Origin: Paractinoplanes deccanensis
GTDB taxonomy: Bacteria > Actinomycetota > Actinomycetes > Mycobacteriales > Micromonosporaceae
Reading direction: 5' to 3'
NCBI RefSeq assembly: GCF_016862115.1
Contig: NZ_BOMI01000077.1
Coordinates: 1-64,000 of the forward strand
Length of the DNA: 64,000 nucleotides
Position numbers and translations under genes: made by a program. Position 1 is the stretch's first letter; each line of letters begins with the position of its first letter. Under the pieces are notes generated by a model. That model was given only the letters and a program-made list of their open reading frames with translations, was not told the DNA's origin and did no database searches. This document shows, piece after piece, positions 39,191 to 48,862 of this stretch.

Positions 39191-40471
39191 TCAGGCGACC
39201 GGCGCGAGTCCGATGTCGACGACCGTCTCGCCGGCGTCGGTCACGTCGACCACGGCGCTCCAGCCCCGGTTGTAGTAGCCGCCGGTGCTGCCGACGACGT
39301 CCGAATCGAGGGCGTCGTCGCCGGCGTCCGGCGTGGTGAACTCGTACGGCAGCCCGTCCATCAGGTAGACGTTCGCCACGTACCGTCCCGGCTTCAGCCG
39401 GGTGGAGTAGGTGCCCTGCTCGTCGAGGTAGCCGCGCGGCACGTCCCAGGTGGGCTCCGTGCCCTCCAGCACGAACTCGATCTTGCCGACCTTGCCGTAC
39501 GCGCTGGGCTCGTCCGGGTCGCGCAGGCCGTCCCGGTCGTTGTCGAGCCACGCGTGGCCGCTCATCACACCCTCGGCGAGATAGACGGTGCCGCCCTGGG
39601 CGACGTTGTTCTCGCTGCTCAGCTCCGGGCTCGTGGTGGCCGCGGTGGCGGTGAGGACCAGTGGCCCGTCCGGGGTGCCCGGCCCGGCGACCAGCCGCAG
39701 GCGGAGCAGGTTGTAGGGCTGCGAGATGTCGTACGCGCTGTCGCGCGCACAGGTGACGGCACCGTCGGCCTCGGCGCAGCTCCACCCCGGGTACTCGGGG
39801 TCGAGGGAGGCCGGCCGCACCGTCGGCGGCAGCGGAACCCGGACCGTGACGTCGTCGGCCGGGCTGCCGCCGATGTTGTCCAGCTCGACGTACACGTCGA
39901 ACTGCTCGCCGGCCTTGACCTGGTAGCTGGGCACCACCGAGACGCTGTTGACCGCGATGTCGGCGGGGCGCGGCACGACGTACCGGAAGGTCGTCTCGCC
40001 GCCGTTGTTGCGCAGCGACCGCTCGGCCGCCGTGGTGGACACCGACCCCCGCATCGCCACGGTGTCGCCCACCGTGCCGGCCGGCAGGAGGACCGACAGG
40101 TTCAGGTATTCGAACGCGCCGGCCTCGACGGTGCGCCCGTTGGTGCAGGCCCAGACCGGGTCCGACGTGTCGCACGTCCACCCGAAGGGCTCGTTCTCGG
40201 CGGGGTCCATCGTGGCGCCCGGCGGCGGCGTGAAGTGGAACGTCACCCCCGGCGCGGCGCTCGTGCCGACGTTGGTGGCGAACGCCTGGACGTACGCCCG
40301 GGCGCCCATGCCGCCCACATACGAGACGTCGGTGACCGTGGGCCGCCACTCGAACGCGAGGTCAGCGGTCCTCGGCGCGGCCGCGGCCGCCACGGACGGG
40401 AACGCCGTCACCGCCAGGACCGGCATCGAGGCCAGCACCATGCGCGCAGGTACCGATAAGTTGATCATCAT
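39191..40471 (-). CDS. Secreted protein with DUF11-like and SdrD-B-like domains
   Basis: This ~426-residue exported protein has a signal segment (ARMVLASMPVLAVTAFPSVAAAA). Two DUF11/CARDB-like beta domains follow (YVQAFATNVGTSAAPGVTFHFTP; FDVYVELDNIGGSPADDVTVRVPLP). The C-terminal SdrD-B-like domain starts with GHAWLDNDRDGLRDPDEP, an Asp-rich calcium-loop-like signature, and continues LKPGRYVANVYL. It lacks an LPxTG anchor. It is probably a wall-surface or extracellular structural protein. The ATG-ATG at 40471/40468 directly follows GGGGAG, so the exact start is uncertain; the frame is open upstream to 40513. It lies downstream of the leftward PQQ-like gene and may be cotranscribed with it. 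Confidence 0.75.
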   Translation of the reverse strand: MMINLSVPARMVLASMPVLAVTAFPSVAAAAAPRTADLAFEWRPTVTDVSYVGGMGARAYVQAFATNVGTSAAPGVTFHFTPPPGATMDPAENEPFGWTCDTSDPVWACTNGRTVEAGAFEYLNLSVLLPAGTVGDTVAMRGSVSTTAAERSLRNNGGETTFRYVVPRPADIAVNSVSVVPSYQVKAGEQFDVYVELDNIGGSPADDVTVRVPLPPTVRPASLDPEYPGWSCAEADGAVTCARDSAYDISQPYNLLRLRLVAGPGTPDGPLVLTATAATTSPELSSENNVAQGGTVYLAEGVMSGHAWLDNDRDGLRDPDEPSAYGKVGKIEFVLEGTEPTWDVPRGYLDEQGTYSTRLKPGRYVANVYLMDGLPYEFTTPDAGDDALDSDVVGSTGGYYNRGWSAVVDVTDAGETVVDIGLAPVA

Positions 40472-40570
40472 CTCCCCGTTGATCAGATCCTTCTGGTACG
40501 GGGAAGAGCGCACACACCGTCCACAGTGTTACTCGCCGGCGGCGGCCCGCGTCCTTCGGCGGTGGTGACG

Positions 40571-43500
40571 CTACGAGGCGTAGATCGAGAACTTCGCGGT
40601 CCAGCGGTTGGCCGAGCCGAACGACGACGGCCAGGTGCCGAATGGCGTGGACGCGCTCCACGCGCCCTGGTTGGCCGTACCGGTGTCGTAGCTCATGTTG
40701 TTGTCGCCGTTGGTGTTGTAGACGAGCCAGTACGCCGTGTTCGGCGCCAGGGTCGCGGCGACCGGGCGGCTGTTCCACGAGTTGGCCGTCAACGTGCCGG
40801 TCGTGCTCGACGCGACCAGCGTGCCCGGTGAGCCGTTGGCGTCGGCGTAGATCGCCACCTGGTACTGGTTGGCCGGCGCGGCCTGCACCGTCCGCAGATA
40901 GACGGAGACCTGGCTGACCGTCAGCGCGGTGGCCCCGTTCACGAACCGCGAGCCGTTCATGTAGTTCATGTCGCCGGAGTCGAGCGAGCCGCCCACCTGG
41001 TCGTGTCCGAGCCGTGGTGCGCTCGGGCCGGTCGTGGTGAACGAGAACTGGTGGTTGCCGGCGAGCGCGTTGCCCGCCGCGTCGGTAACGCCCGTCCGCA
41101 CGGTCACCGTGTATGGCGTCGAGGTGGCCAGCGCCGCGGACGGTGTGATGGTCGCCGCCTCGCCGGCCGGGTCATAGGTGACGGTCCGGTTGACCAGCGT
41201 GCCGCCCGGCCCGCGCAGCTCCAGGTTCGCCGGCGTGATGGTGCCCGCCGCCATGCCCTCGCTGAACCGCACGGTGATCGGCGCGTTCAGCGCCACCCCG
41301 GTGGCACCGGCGGCCGGGGTCGTCGAGGTCACCGTCGGCGCTGTGGTGTCCGCGCCGGTGTTCGCGTAGATGGAGAACTTCGCGTTCCACCGGGTGGAGC
41401 TGCCGAACGTGGCCGGCCACGTGCCGAACGGCGTGGACGCGCTCCACGCGCCCTGGCCGGCGCTGCCGGCGTCGTAGCTCATGTTGTTGTCGCCGTTGGT
41501 GTTGTACATGAGCCAGTACGGAGTGTTGGCGGCCAGCGTCGCGGCGATCGGCCTGGTGTTCCACGAGTTGGCGGTCAGCGTGCCGGTGGTGCTGGTGGCC
41601 ACCCGGGCGCCGGGCGAGCCGTTCGCGTCGGCGTAGATGGCCAGCTGGTACTGGTTGTCCGGCGCCGGCCGCACGCCCTTCATGTAGACCGACATCGAGG
41701 TGACCGGCGCCGGACCGGAGCCGGTGACGAACCGCGAGCCGTTCATGTAGTTGGCGGCGCCGCTGTCCAGCGACCCGCCGACCTCGGTGTGGCCGATCCG
41801 CTGCGCCGCGGGGGCGCTCGTGTAGGTCGCGGTGTAGGTCGTCGCCGTGGTGGGCGCGGTGACGATGTGGGTCTGCGACCCGCCGTCCGACCACGACGCG
41901 AAGGTCGAGGACTCCTGCGGCGACGGCGCGGACACGGAGTTCGTCGAGCCCTGGATCACCGTACGGGAGAACGGGGTGGTGCCCGACGCCGAACCGACGG
42001 TGAGCTGGAGGCCGGACGGCACGGTGGCGAAGGTCAGGTCGACCGTCTCGGGGTCGAGCCGGCGCGTCACGGCGTGCGTCAGGCCCTGCTGGTCGGTGGC
42101 CACGAGCTTCAGTTCCAGGTACGAGGGATAGTCGTGGTCGGGCGCCTCGAACGACCCGGACGCCGCGCCGTTCCAGCTGCGGATGGCGTGCTCGTGGCAG
42201 TTCTCCGGCGCGGAGCAGTGGTGCATGACCAGGTCCCAGTTCAGGCGGGACGCGGGAAGCGCGCCCTCCTGCGGATCGGTGGCGTGGCCGGTGAAGGTGA
42301 GCGTGTCGCCGACCTTCCATGTGGTGCCCACGGCCGGCGTGTCGATCACCGCGGCCGGCGCCTCGTTGCCGGGCGTGACCGCGATCGTGCTGGTGTGGGT
42401 CGCGTTCAGCGTGTCGGTCACGGTCAGCCGCGCGGTGTACGAGCCGGCCGTGGTGTAGGTGAACGTGGCCGTCGGCGAGGTGGAGTCGGTCGTCCCGTCG
42501 TTGGTGAAGTCCCAGGCGTAGCGCAGGCGGCCCTCGTCGGCCGGATCGGGGTCGGTCGAGCCGGTGCCGTTGAACGTCACGGTCAGCGGCGCCGGGCCCT
42601 GCGTCGGCGAGGCGTCGATGACCGCGGTCGGCGGCTGGTTGCCGGGGAAGTAGCGCACCCGCCGGATCGTGCCGCCCAGGTCGGCGTAGTAGAGCTCCCC
42701 GCCGGGACCGACCTCGAGGTCGACCGGGCTGGCGGCGTCGGAGACGAACGTCTGGAGGTTCGCCGGGTTGGGCAGCCCACCCGGCGTGGACGGCAGCGAC
42801 GCCCAGATGCACCGGCGCGAGTAGTCGGCGAAGAAGACGGCGCCGTTGTACGCGGCCGGATAGGGGCCACCGGCGGTCGGGTAGAACGCCACGCCGGTCG
42901 ACGACGAGCTCCCCGTCGGGCAGGCCTCACCGGCGACAAGCCGGCTGGAGTGGTTCCACGCGACGAACGGCGCGGTGTGGGTGCCCGCGGGCGCGGTGTA
43001 GAGCGTCTCGCAGATCGGCAGGTTGGCGCTGTCGTACCCGGACTGCCGGGCGTTGCCCTCCCAACACGGCCAGCCGAAGTTCGTCACGCCCGCGGTGGGG
43101 TTGACGACCCGGTTGACCTCCTCCCAGACGTTCCACCCGGTGTCGGAGATCCAGGTCTCGTCGGTGCCCGGCCGCATGGTGATCCGGTACGGGTTGCGCA
43201 GGCCGTTGGCGACGATCCGCCGGACGTTCGGGTCGGCCGAGCCGATGTTGGGGTTGCCCGCGGCGGCCGCGCCGGTCGCCGGGTCGAGCCGCAGCAGGGT
43301 GCCGTCCAGCTGGGCGGGGTCGCCCGAGGTGCGGATGTCCTGCGAGCGCAGCGCCCCGCCCTCGTTGGCCGGGTCGCCGCACGGGTTGGTCGGCGCGCCG
43401 GAGGGGAACTGGCCGTAGTCGACCGCGCTGAAGCTGGCCCCGTCACCGGCGGCGACGTAGAGCATCCCGTCGGCGCCGAAGGCGATGTCGCCGACGGAGT

Positions 43501-44023
43501 GGCTCGGGAACTGCTGGCACCAGTCGTGCAGCAGCACCTGCTCGCTGCCGGTCATCGTGTCGCCGGCGGCGCGCAGGCGGGAGAGCCGGCCGGTCACCAC
43601 GCAGCGCCCGTCGTTCGCGTTGGCGCAGACGTCGTTCCAGACCGGGGCGGTCTGCCCGGGCGGGGCGTCGTAGGTGTAGAGCACGTAGACGTACGGGTCG
43701 GTGGGGAAGTCGGGGGCCAGCGCCATGCCGAGCAGGCCACGGTCCCACTGGTTGTGCACGTTGGCCGAGAGGTCGGCGAAGACCGTCGGGGTAGTGTCGG
43801 CGAGATCGTCGAAGACCTTGATCCGGCCGCCCTTCTCGGCGACGAGGATGCGCCCGTCCGGCGCGAACTCCAGGTCGACGGGCGAGCTCAGTCCACTGAA
43901 GACGATCTGCTCCTGGAATCCGCTCGGCAGCGCCACCGCCGTCGCGGGCGGCGAGCCGACGAACGAGGACATCGTGAACACGGTCGCCAACGCGACGATC
44001 CCGCCGAGCACACGCCGAAGCAC
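40571..44023 (-). CDS. Secreted PQQ-dependent sugar-dehydrogenase-like protein with PKD and duplicated C-terminal domains
   Basis: The ~1150-residue protein has a signal peptide (GGIVALATVFTMSSFVG). A six-bladed quinoprotein glucose/sorbosone-dehydrogenase-like propeller runs to about residue 455 (GLSSPVDLEFAPDGRILVAEKGGRI, FPSHSVGDIAFGADG, GLRNPYRITMRPG). A PKD domain follows (AWDFTNDG), then an Ig-like stretch, a domain near residue 740-885 (GHTEVGGSLDSGAANYMNG), an SbsA-type Ig domain (TPAAGATGVALNAPITVRF), and a second copy of the earlier domain (GHDQVGGSLDSGDMNYMNG) at the end. It probably oxidises sugars or binds glycans outside the cell. GTG 44023 follows GGGGAGGGG and is preferred over TTG 44068. 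Confidence 0.85.
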   Translation of the reverse strand: MLRRVLGGIVALATVFTMSSFVGSPPATAVALPSGFQEQIVFSGLSSPVDLEFAPDGRILVAEKGGRIKVFDDLADTTPTVFADLSANVHNQWDRGLLGMALAPDFPTDPYVYVLYTYDAPPGQTAPVWNDVCANANDGRCVVTGRLSRLRAAGDTMTGSEQVLLHDWCQQFPSHSVGDIAFGADGMLYVAAGDGASFSAVDYGQFPSGAPTNPCGDPANEGGALRSQDIRTSGDPAQLDGTLLRLDPATGAAAAGNPNIGSADPNVRRIVANGLRNPYRITMRPGTDETWISDTGWNVWEEVNRVVNPTAGVTNFGWPCWEGNARQSGYDSANLPICETLYTAPAGTHTAPFVAWNHSSRLVAGEACPTGSSSSTGVAFYPTAGGPYPAAYNGAVFFADYSRRCIWASLPSTPGGLPNPANLQTFVSDAASPVDLEVGPGGELYYADLGGTIRRVRYFPGNQPPTAVIDASPTQGPAPLTVTFNGTGSTDPDPADEGRLRYAWDFTNDGTTDSTSPTATFTYTTAGSYTARLTVTDTLNATHTSTIAVTPGNEAPAAVIDTPAVGTTWKVGDTLTFTGHATDPQEGALPASRLNWDLVMHHCSAPENCHEHAIRSWNGAASGSFEAPDHDYPSYLELKLVATDQQGLTHAVTRRLDPETVDLTFATVPSGLQLTVGSASGTTPFSRTVIQGSTNSVSAPSPQESSTFASWSDGGSQTHIVTAPTTATTYTATYTSAPAAQRIGHTEVGGSLDSGAANYMNGSRFVTGSGPAPVTSMSVYMKGVRPAPDNQYQLAIYADANGSPGARVATSTTGTLTANSWNTRPIAATLAANTPYWLMYNTNGDNNMSYDAGSAGQGAWSASTPFGTWPATFGSSTRWNAKFSIYANTGADTTAPTVTSTTPAAGATGVALNAPITVRFSEGMAAGTITPANLELRGPGGTLVNRTVTYDPAGEAATITPSAALATSTPYTVTVRTGVTDAAGNALAGNHQFSFTTTGPSAPRLGHDQVGGSLDSGDMNYMNGSRFVNGATALTVSQVSVYLRTVQAAPANQYQVAIYADANGSPGTLVASSTTGTLTANSWNSRPVAATLAPNTAYWLVYNTNGDNNMSYDTGTANQGAWSASTPFGTWPSSFGSANRWTAKFSIYAS
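40579..41014 (-). repeat. Copy 2 of duplicated ~436-bp domain-coding segment
   Basis: The segment matches 41365-41803 along its length, including the identical run ATGTTGTTGTCGCCGTTGGT on this strand. It encodes the C-terminal copy of the GSLDSG...YMNGSRFV...SFGSANRW domain. High base identity implies a recent duplication or gene conversion. Confidence 0.75.
41365..41803 (-). repeat. Copy 1 of duplicated ~436-bp domain-coding segment
   Basis: This is the partner of 40579-41014, offset by 786 bp (262 codons) in the same frame. The two copies flank an SbsA-type Ig domain. Confidence 0.75.
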
Positions 44024-44176
44024 GGGCCATCCCCTCCCCGTCAAAGATCGATGAACCTTATCGACCAACGGAATCGCCGGGGTGTCGGCTGACGGACTCG
44101 ACGGCGCGCCGACCGGTCAGACCTGTCAACCGTTCGAACGATGCACGTCCATGGCCGGCGCCTGCATATTCCGGTG

Positions 44177-46273
44177 ATGTTGGCTGATCTGGGCCGGTGG
44201 TGTGCCCGCCGGCGCCGGCCGATCCTGGGCACGTGGCTCGTCCTGATCGCCGCCGGACTGGTCCTCGGCGGTCAGGTCTTCGACCGGCTCACCACCGCCG
44301 ACAGCCTGCGGCCGGACGCCGAGTCGCAGCTCGCCGACGAGCGGGCCGGCCGGTTGCTGCCCGAGGGCCCGGTGATCGTCGCCGTCGTCGGCGGGCGCGA
44401 CGTCTACGACCCGGCGCTGGTCGCCGCCGTCACGGCGGTCACCGGCGAGCTCCGCGGCATGGCGGGCGTCGCCGAGGTCGAGGACCTGTACGGCTCCCCG
44501 GGCGGGCGGATCGGCGCCGACAACCGGAGCTCCCTGATCCGGGTCGAGCTCTCGCCCGGGCTCGCGGACGACCGGCGCGAGCGGGTGGAGGACGCGGTCG
44601 CCGCCGCGCTGCACCGCATCGACGCGCCCCAGGTGCTGGTCAGCGGCGAGAAGCTCGCCGAGCGCGCGTTCGCCGACCAGGCCGTCGCGGACGCGGCCCT
44701 CGGCGAGTCGGTCGCGATCGTCGTCCTGCTGGCCGTGCTGGTGGTGATCCTCGGCGGCTTCGTGGCCGGCGCGATCCCGCTCGCCGCCGCCCTGGCCACC
44801 GTGTCGGTGACGCTGCTCGGCCTGTTCGGGCTGACCGCGCTCACCGGGATCAGCGAGTTCACCGTCAACGTGGTCACCCTGCTCGGCATCGGGCTCGCCG
44901 TCGACTACGCGCTCCTGGTGATCGCCCGGTTCCGGGAGGAGCGCGACGCCGACCCCGGCGCCCCGGCCGCGGAGCTGATCGCCCGCACCACCGCGACCGC
45001 CGGCCGTACCGTACTGATCTCCGGCCTCGCCGTCGCCGCGGCGATGGCCGGCCTGACCGCCTTCGCCGAGCCGCTGCTGGGCGCGATGGCGCTCGGCGGC
45101 ACGCTCGCGGTGTTGCTCGCCACCGCGGCCGGCCTGACCGCCGTGCCCGCGCTCATCGCCGTGGCGCACCGCCGCATTCCGGCACCCCGTCGGGTGTCCC
45201 GCCCCGCCCTTCTTCCGCGGCTGGCCGCCTACGCGGAGGCCCGGCCAGGGCCGGTCGCGCTCGCCGTCGCGGCCGGCCTGCTCGCGCTGTCGCTGCCGTT
45301 CCTGTTCGCGGTCAACCTGGAGAACTCCGACGCCCGCGCGCTGCCCGCCTCGGCCGAGGCCCGCAAGCTGCACGAGGCGGTGCAGCGCGACTTCAGCGGC
45401 GGCCAGGCGGACCCCGTCGTGGTGACGATCGACGCGGACCCGGCCGGCGCCGGGGTCCGCGACTTCATGGACTCGCTCAACACGCTGGACGGCGTGCTGC
45501 GGGTGCAACCGCGCCCCGGCATTACCGAGCCGGCGGCCGTCATCGACGTCACGCCGGAGGGCGACACCGCCGGCCAGGCCTCCCGCGACGTCGTACGCGC
45601 GATCCGCGCGCTCGACCCGCCGTTCCCGGTGCTCGTCGGCGGGGCCGCCGCGGAACTGGTCGACTACCGCGACTCGGTGGCGAGCCGGTTCCCCGTCGCG
45701 CTGCTGGTCGTGCTGCTGTCCACGACGGTGCTGCTGTGGGCGCTGACCGGCTCGCTGGTGATCCCGGTCAAGGCGCTGCTGATGAACGCGCTCACTCTGC
45801 TCGCCACGCTCGGCCTGTTGGTCGTCGTGTTCCAGTGGGGAGCCGGCGACGCGTTGCTCGGCTTCGACTCGTGGGGCGCCATCGACGTCACCACGCCCGT
45901 CCTGCTGTTCGTGTTCGTGTTCGGCCTCTCGATGGACTACCAGGTGTTCCTGCTGGCGCGGATCAGGGAGGAGGGTGGCGTACGCGCCGGCCTGGAGAAG
46001 TCCGGACCGGTCGTCACCGCCGCCGCGCTCTGCATCGGCGTGGTGTTCCTCGGCTTCCTGCTCGGCGAGCTGACCGCGGTCAAGGAGATCGGCTTCGCGA
46101 TGGCGGTGGCCCTGCTGCTGGACGTCACGGTCGTCCGCGGCCTGCTCCTGCCGGCCCTGATGACCTTGCTCGGCGAGTGGAACTGGTGGGCGCCGGCACC
46201 ACTGCGGCGCCTGCACCAGCGCTGGTTCGCGCCGCGTGCGCGGCCGGCGCCGGCCTATTCGCGCAGCGTCTGA
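44177..46273 (+). CDS. MMPL-family RND membrane transporter
   Basis: This 698-residue protein has the two-half MMPL/RND architecture. An N-terminal helix is followed by an outer loop and a membrane block with GESVAIVVLLAVLVVILGGFVAGAIPL and TLLGIGLAVDYALLVIARFREE. The second half repeats this with LFVFVFGLSMDYQVFLLARIREE. Both conserved Asp-Tyr pairs of the proton path are present. Actinobacterial relatives export lipids, siderophores or drugs; the cargo here is unknown. The start is ATG 44177, giving the usual LADLGRWCARRRRPILG N-terminus; an earlier ATG at 44141 is possible. Its last 19 bases overlap the convergent AraC-type gene, which may regulate it. Confidence 0.9.
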   Translation: MLADLGRWCARRRRPILGTWLVLIAAGLVLGGQVFDRLTTADSLRPDAESQLADERAGRLLPEGPVIVAVVGGRDVYDPALVAAVTAVTGELRGMAGVAEVEDLYGSPGGRIGADNRSSLIRVELSPGLADDRRERVEDAVAAALHRIDAPQVLVSGEKLAERAFADQAVADAALGESVAIVVLLAVLVVILGGFVAGAIPLAAALATVSVTLLGLFGLTALTGISEFTVNVVTLLGIGLAVDYALLVIARFREERDADPGAPAAELIARTTATAGRTVLISGLAVAAAMAGLTAFAEPLLGAMALGGTLAVLLATAAGLTAVPALIAVAHRRIPAPRRVSRPALLPRLAAYAEARPGPVALAVAAGLLALSLPFLFAVNLENSDARALPASAEARKLHEAVQRDFSGGQADPVVVTIDADPAGAGVRDFMDSLNTLDGVLRVQPRPGITEPAAVIDVTPEGDTAGQASRDVVRAIRALDPPFPVLVGGAAAELVDYRDSVASRFPVALLVVLLSTTVLLWALTGSLVIPVKALLMNALTLLATLGLLVVVFQWGAGDALLGFDSWGAIDVTTPVLLFVFVFGLSMDYQVFLLARIREEGGVRAGLEKSGPVVTAAALCIGVVFLGFLLGELTAVKEIGFAMAVALLLDVTVVRGLLLPALMTLLGEWNWWAPAPLRRLHQRWFAPRARPAPAYSRSV

Positions 46274-47199
46274 CTGGGTGCCCTGCCATAGGCGGCTCGG
46301 TAGTGCCGGGTGAAGCGGGTGGCGGCGAATCCCCACCGTGCCGCGATCGCGGTGACGGTCTGCCCGTCGCCCGCGGTCGCCGCGCGCAGCTCGTTGTGGG
46401 CGTGGTCGAGCCGCACCCGGCGCAGATAGGCCAGGGGGGTGGTGTCGCGGTGCCGGCGGAACGCGAGTTGCACGGCGCGCGGGGTGACGTACGCGGCGCG
46501 GGCGATGTCGGTCAGGGTGATATCGAGGCCGGCGTTCGATTCGATGTACGCGGTGGCGCGGTGCAGCGTGCTCGGGGTGGCGTCGGCGCCGTCGACGGCG
46601 GCCGGATCACCGACCGCCGTGTTGGGATAGGCCTGGAGCAGGCCGGCCGCCAGGAACTGGCTGCTGGTGGAGGCCAGCAGCGGCGCGCCCGGGCCGAGCG
46701 GCGCGGCCATCACCTCGTCGCGCACGTAGGCGATGGCCCGTTGCAGGCGCAGATGCGCCTGGCGAGAGATCGGCCGGTGGTCAAGCAGGCGCGGGGCCGC
46801 CGCGTCGTCCCCGGTCGCGGCCACACGGGCGAGCACCGCGGGGTCGAGCACCGTGAACCGCAACTTCGCCGAATGGGCCACTCCGGAGTAGGGCAGGTCC
46901 GGCCGGCTGATCAGGAACTGATCACCGGGGCCGAACGTGTCGGAGGACCCCCTGTTGTCGCTGCGGATGGTGCTGGAGACGACGTCACAGATGATCACAA
47001 GGTCGGGCGGGTCGGCGGCATATCCGATGTCGAAGCTGTAGTCGAGGTCGTCGAACCCGACCTCGGGAGTCAGCAGGCGCCGGGTGATTTGCGCTCGGGT
47101 GAGCTCGCCGACCGCGCCGATGTGCATCTTCGAGTAGATCTTGTTGACGAACGCCTCGACCTCGCCCACGTCCTGGCTGTCGAAGGTCTCCGCCTGCAT
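46255..47199 (-). CDS. AraC-family transcriptional regulator
   Basis: This 314-residue protein has a C-terminal AraC/XylS DNA-binding domain: two HTHs, ITLTDIARAAYVTPRAVQLAFRRHRDTTPLAYLRRVRL and VTAIAARWGFAATRFTRHYRAAYGRAP. The N-terminal ~170-residue ligand/dimer domain is AraC_binding_2-like (FDIGYAADPPDLVIICDVVSS, TFGPGDQFLISRP). It is paralogous to the broken gene at 47222-48159 and to the gene at 61918-62850. ATG 47199 is close after a gap of about 20 bases from the decayed neighbour. Its 3' end overlaps the MMPL gene by 19 bases tail to tail. Confidence 0.9.
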   Translation of the reverse strand: MQAETFDSQDVGEVEAFVNKIYSKMHIGAVGELTRAQITRRLLTPEVGFDDLDYSFDIGYAADPPDLVIICDVVSSTIRSDNRGSSDTFGPGDQFLISRPDLPYSGVAHSAKLRFTVLDPAVLARVAATGDDAAAPRLLDHRPISRQAHLRLQRAIAYVRDEVMAAPLGPGAPLLASTSSQFLAAGLLQAYPNTAVGDPAAVDGADATPSTLHRATAYIESNAGLDITLTDIARAAYVTPRAVQLAFRRHRDTTPLAYLRRVRLDHAHNELRAATAGDGQTVTAIAARWGFAATRFTRHYRAAYGRAPSQTLRE

Positions 47200-47221
47200 G
47201 GTCTCTCACCTCGTCGAGGTG

Positions 47222-48159
47222 TCAGCTGCCCAGGGTGTGCTGCGGTGACGTGCCGTACCGCTGCCGATAGAGGCTGGTGAACCGGGCCGTACCGCGGAAT
47301 CCCCAGCGTGCGGCGATTGCGGTGACGGTGGCGCCTGTCGTGGGGTCGGCGGCTCGCAGGTCGCGGTGGGCGCCGTCGAGCCGGACTTGGCGCAGGTAGG
47401 CCATGGGGGTGGTGTCGCGGTGACGGCGGAACGCGGTCTGTACGGCGCGGCCGGTGGTGCCCGCCGCGGCGGCGATGTCGGCCATGGTGATCGGCTCGCC
47501 GGCGTGGGCGTCGATGTAGGTGGCCGGGTGCGCGTCGTGGTGGTCCTCGGCGGTGGGCAGGGTCAGCGCGTTGTTGGGGAAGACGTGCAGTCGACGGCCG
47601 CGGCCAGCTGGGAGGCGGTGGAGACGATCAAGGGTGAGCTCTGGGACACCGGGTCGGTCAGGACGTGATCGCGCAGGTGGGCGATGACGCCGCGCAGCTG
47701 CTGGGCGGCGGCCGAGGAGACCGGCCGATCCCCGGTCAGCCGGACCCGGTCCGGCCGGCGGCCGGGTTGCGTGGCGGCCACCTGGTCGAGCAGCCGGGGA
47801 TCGAACATCAGCACGTCGTACCGCGCGCCCTTGATGACGCCGGCATAGGCCCGGTCGTCCGGCGCGTACATCAGCACGTCCCCGGCGGCGAAGGTGCCCT
47901 CCTCGCCGTCCGCGTATCGGCGGACGATGCCGCCACTGCGCACGCTGCACAGGCACACTTTGCCCATCGGCGCCTGCGCGTCATGGGCCATATCGAAGTT
48001 GAAGAACAACTCGTCGACGTTCAGCGACCCGGCGGCCTCGCGGATGACCTCGGCGCGGGCGTGCTCGGCATGCCCTCCGAGGCTCATCTTGGTGTAGGCC
48101 AGGCTGAGGAACTCCTCGGTCTCACCCAGATCCGTGCTTTCGAAACGTAGCGAGCTCAT
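47222..48159 (-). pseudogene. AraC-family regulator broken by a single-base frameshift
   Basis: The N-terminal half reads from ATG 48159 (SSLRFESTDLGETEEFLSLAYTKM) to TASQLAAAVD near 47590. The rest, HVFPNNALTLPTAEDHHD plus a complete two-HTH AraC domain (ITMADIAAAAGTTGRAVQTAFRRH; VTAIAARWGFRGTARFTSLYRQRYG), continues in another frame to the stop at 47222. Aligned with the paralogues (FLAAGLLQAYPN; FLAAVTLATFPN), exactly one base is missing in the codon before HVFPN, at about 47587-47590. With it restored the protein would have about 312 residues. CAGGAG precedes the ATG. Either the gene is a recent pseudogene or the base is a sequencing error. Confidence 0.8.
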
Positions 48160-48292
48160 CAGGTGGTCAACTCCTGCCGGATGAGTCACCTCCCCCGACG
48201 GTAGCCCTGACGGCCGCCGGAAGCGATGCGGACGGTCGCCCGCAAGCTCGTTCACCCGATCGATCCGCTGGACCACCTGCTGATCGGCGAGA

Positions 48293-48862
48293 TCACCGAC
48301 GGCCGGCCGAGACCGCATCCGGTCGCGGGACGCCCCGCGGAAGAACCTCGGCGAGCGCCAGGCCGGCGGCCCAGGCGAGTTGTTCCTGAGCTGCGTGCGG
48401 CTCCGCAATCGGGTAGTGCAACGACAGCATGCCGAGCAGCGTGCCGCCGCTGTCATGCAGGGGATAGGAGTGCACGGCTCGCGAGCCGACGGCCAGCATC
48501 ACGTCGAGAGTCGGCCGGCCGCGGAAGATCGGGCTGGCGGCGACGTCGTCGATCAGGACGCAGTGGCGGGTGACCAGGGCGGTGCCGCACGCCGAGGGCA
48601 CGCTCGGATCGACGGCGGCGAAGTAGTCCAGGGACTCCGGGGTGAAGCCCTTGTGCCGGGCGATGCGCAGGCCGCCGGTGCCGGAATCGTAGATCTGCAG
48701 GTCACACGCGGCGGCACCACCGACGGTCCGAGCGGCAAGCAAAATCGCTACCTCCACGACCACCCGGTCGGCGAGGGCCAGGAAGTCGTCGGCCACTGAG
48801 GCGTCCGGACGCGCCGGGATCCAGGCCGCCGGTGCCGTCTGCTGTCGTTGCGTCTCGTTCAT
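48293..48862 (-). CDS. GAF-domain protein
   Basis: This 189-residue cytoplasmic protein is essentially one GAF domain (ALADRVVVEVAILLAA at the start; LQIYDSGTGGLRIARHKGF; CGTALVTRHCVLIDDVAASPIF; VHSYPLHDSGGTLLGMLSLHYP). Such stand-alone GAF proteins in actinobacteria usually accompany ANTAR or PP2C-type regulators; here no effector domain is attached. ATG 48862 has GGAGG at good spacing. It may bind a small molecule or redox signal. Two Cys (CGTA and HCVL) are present, but a redox role is speculative. Confidence 0.8.
   Translation of the reverse strand: MNETQRQQTAPAAWIPARPDASVADDFLALADRVVVEVAILLAARTVGGAAACDLQIYDSGTGGLRIARHKGFTPESLDYFAAVDPSVPSACGTALVTRHCVLIDDVAASPIFRGRPTLDVMLAVGSRAVHSYPLHDSGGTLLGMLSLHYPIAEPHAAQEQLAWAAGLALAEVLPRGVPRPDAVSAGRR

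Noticed and set aside
47563..48456. Single intact protein reading from an upstream start to 47563
   Set aside because: The first ~100 residues do not resemble AraC regulators, and the end is a frameshift product; the true start is ATG 48159.
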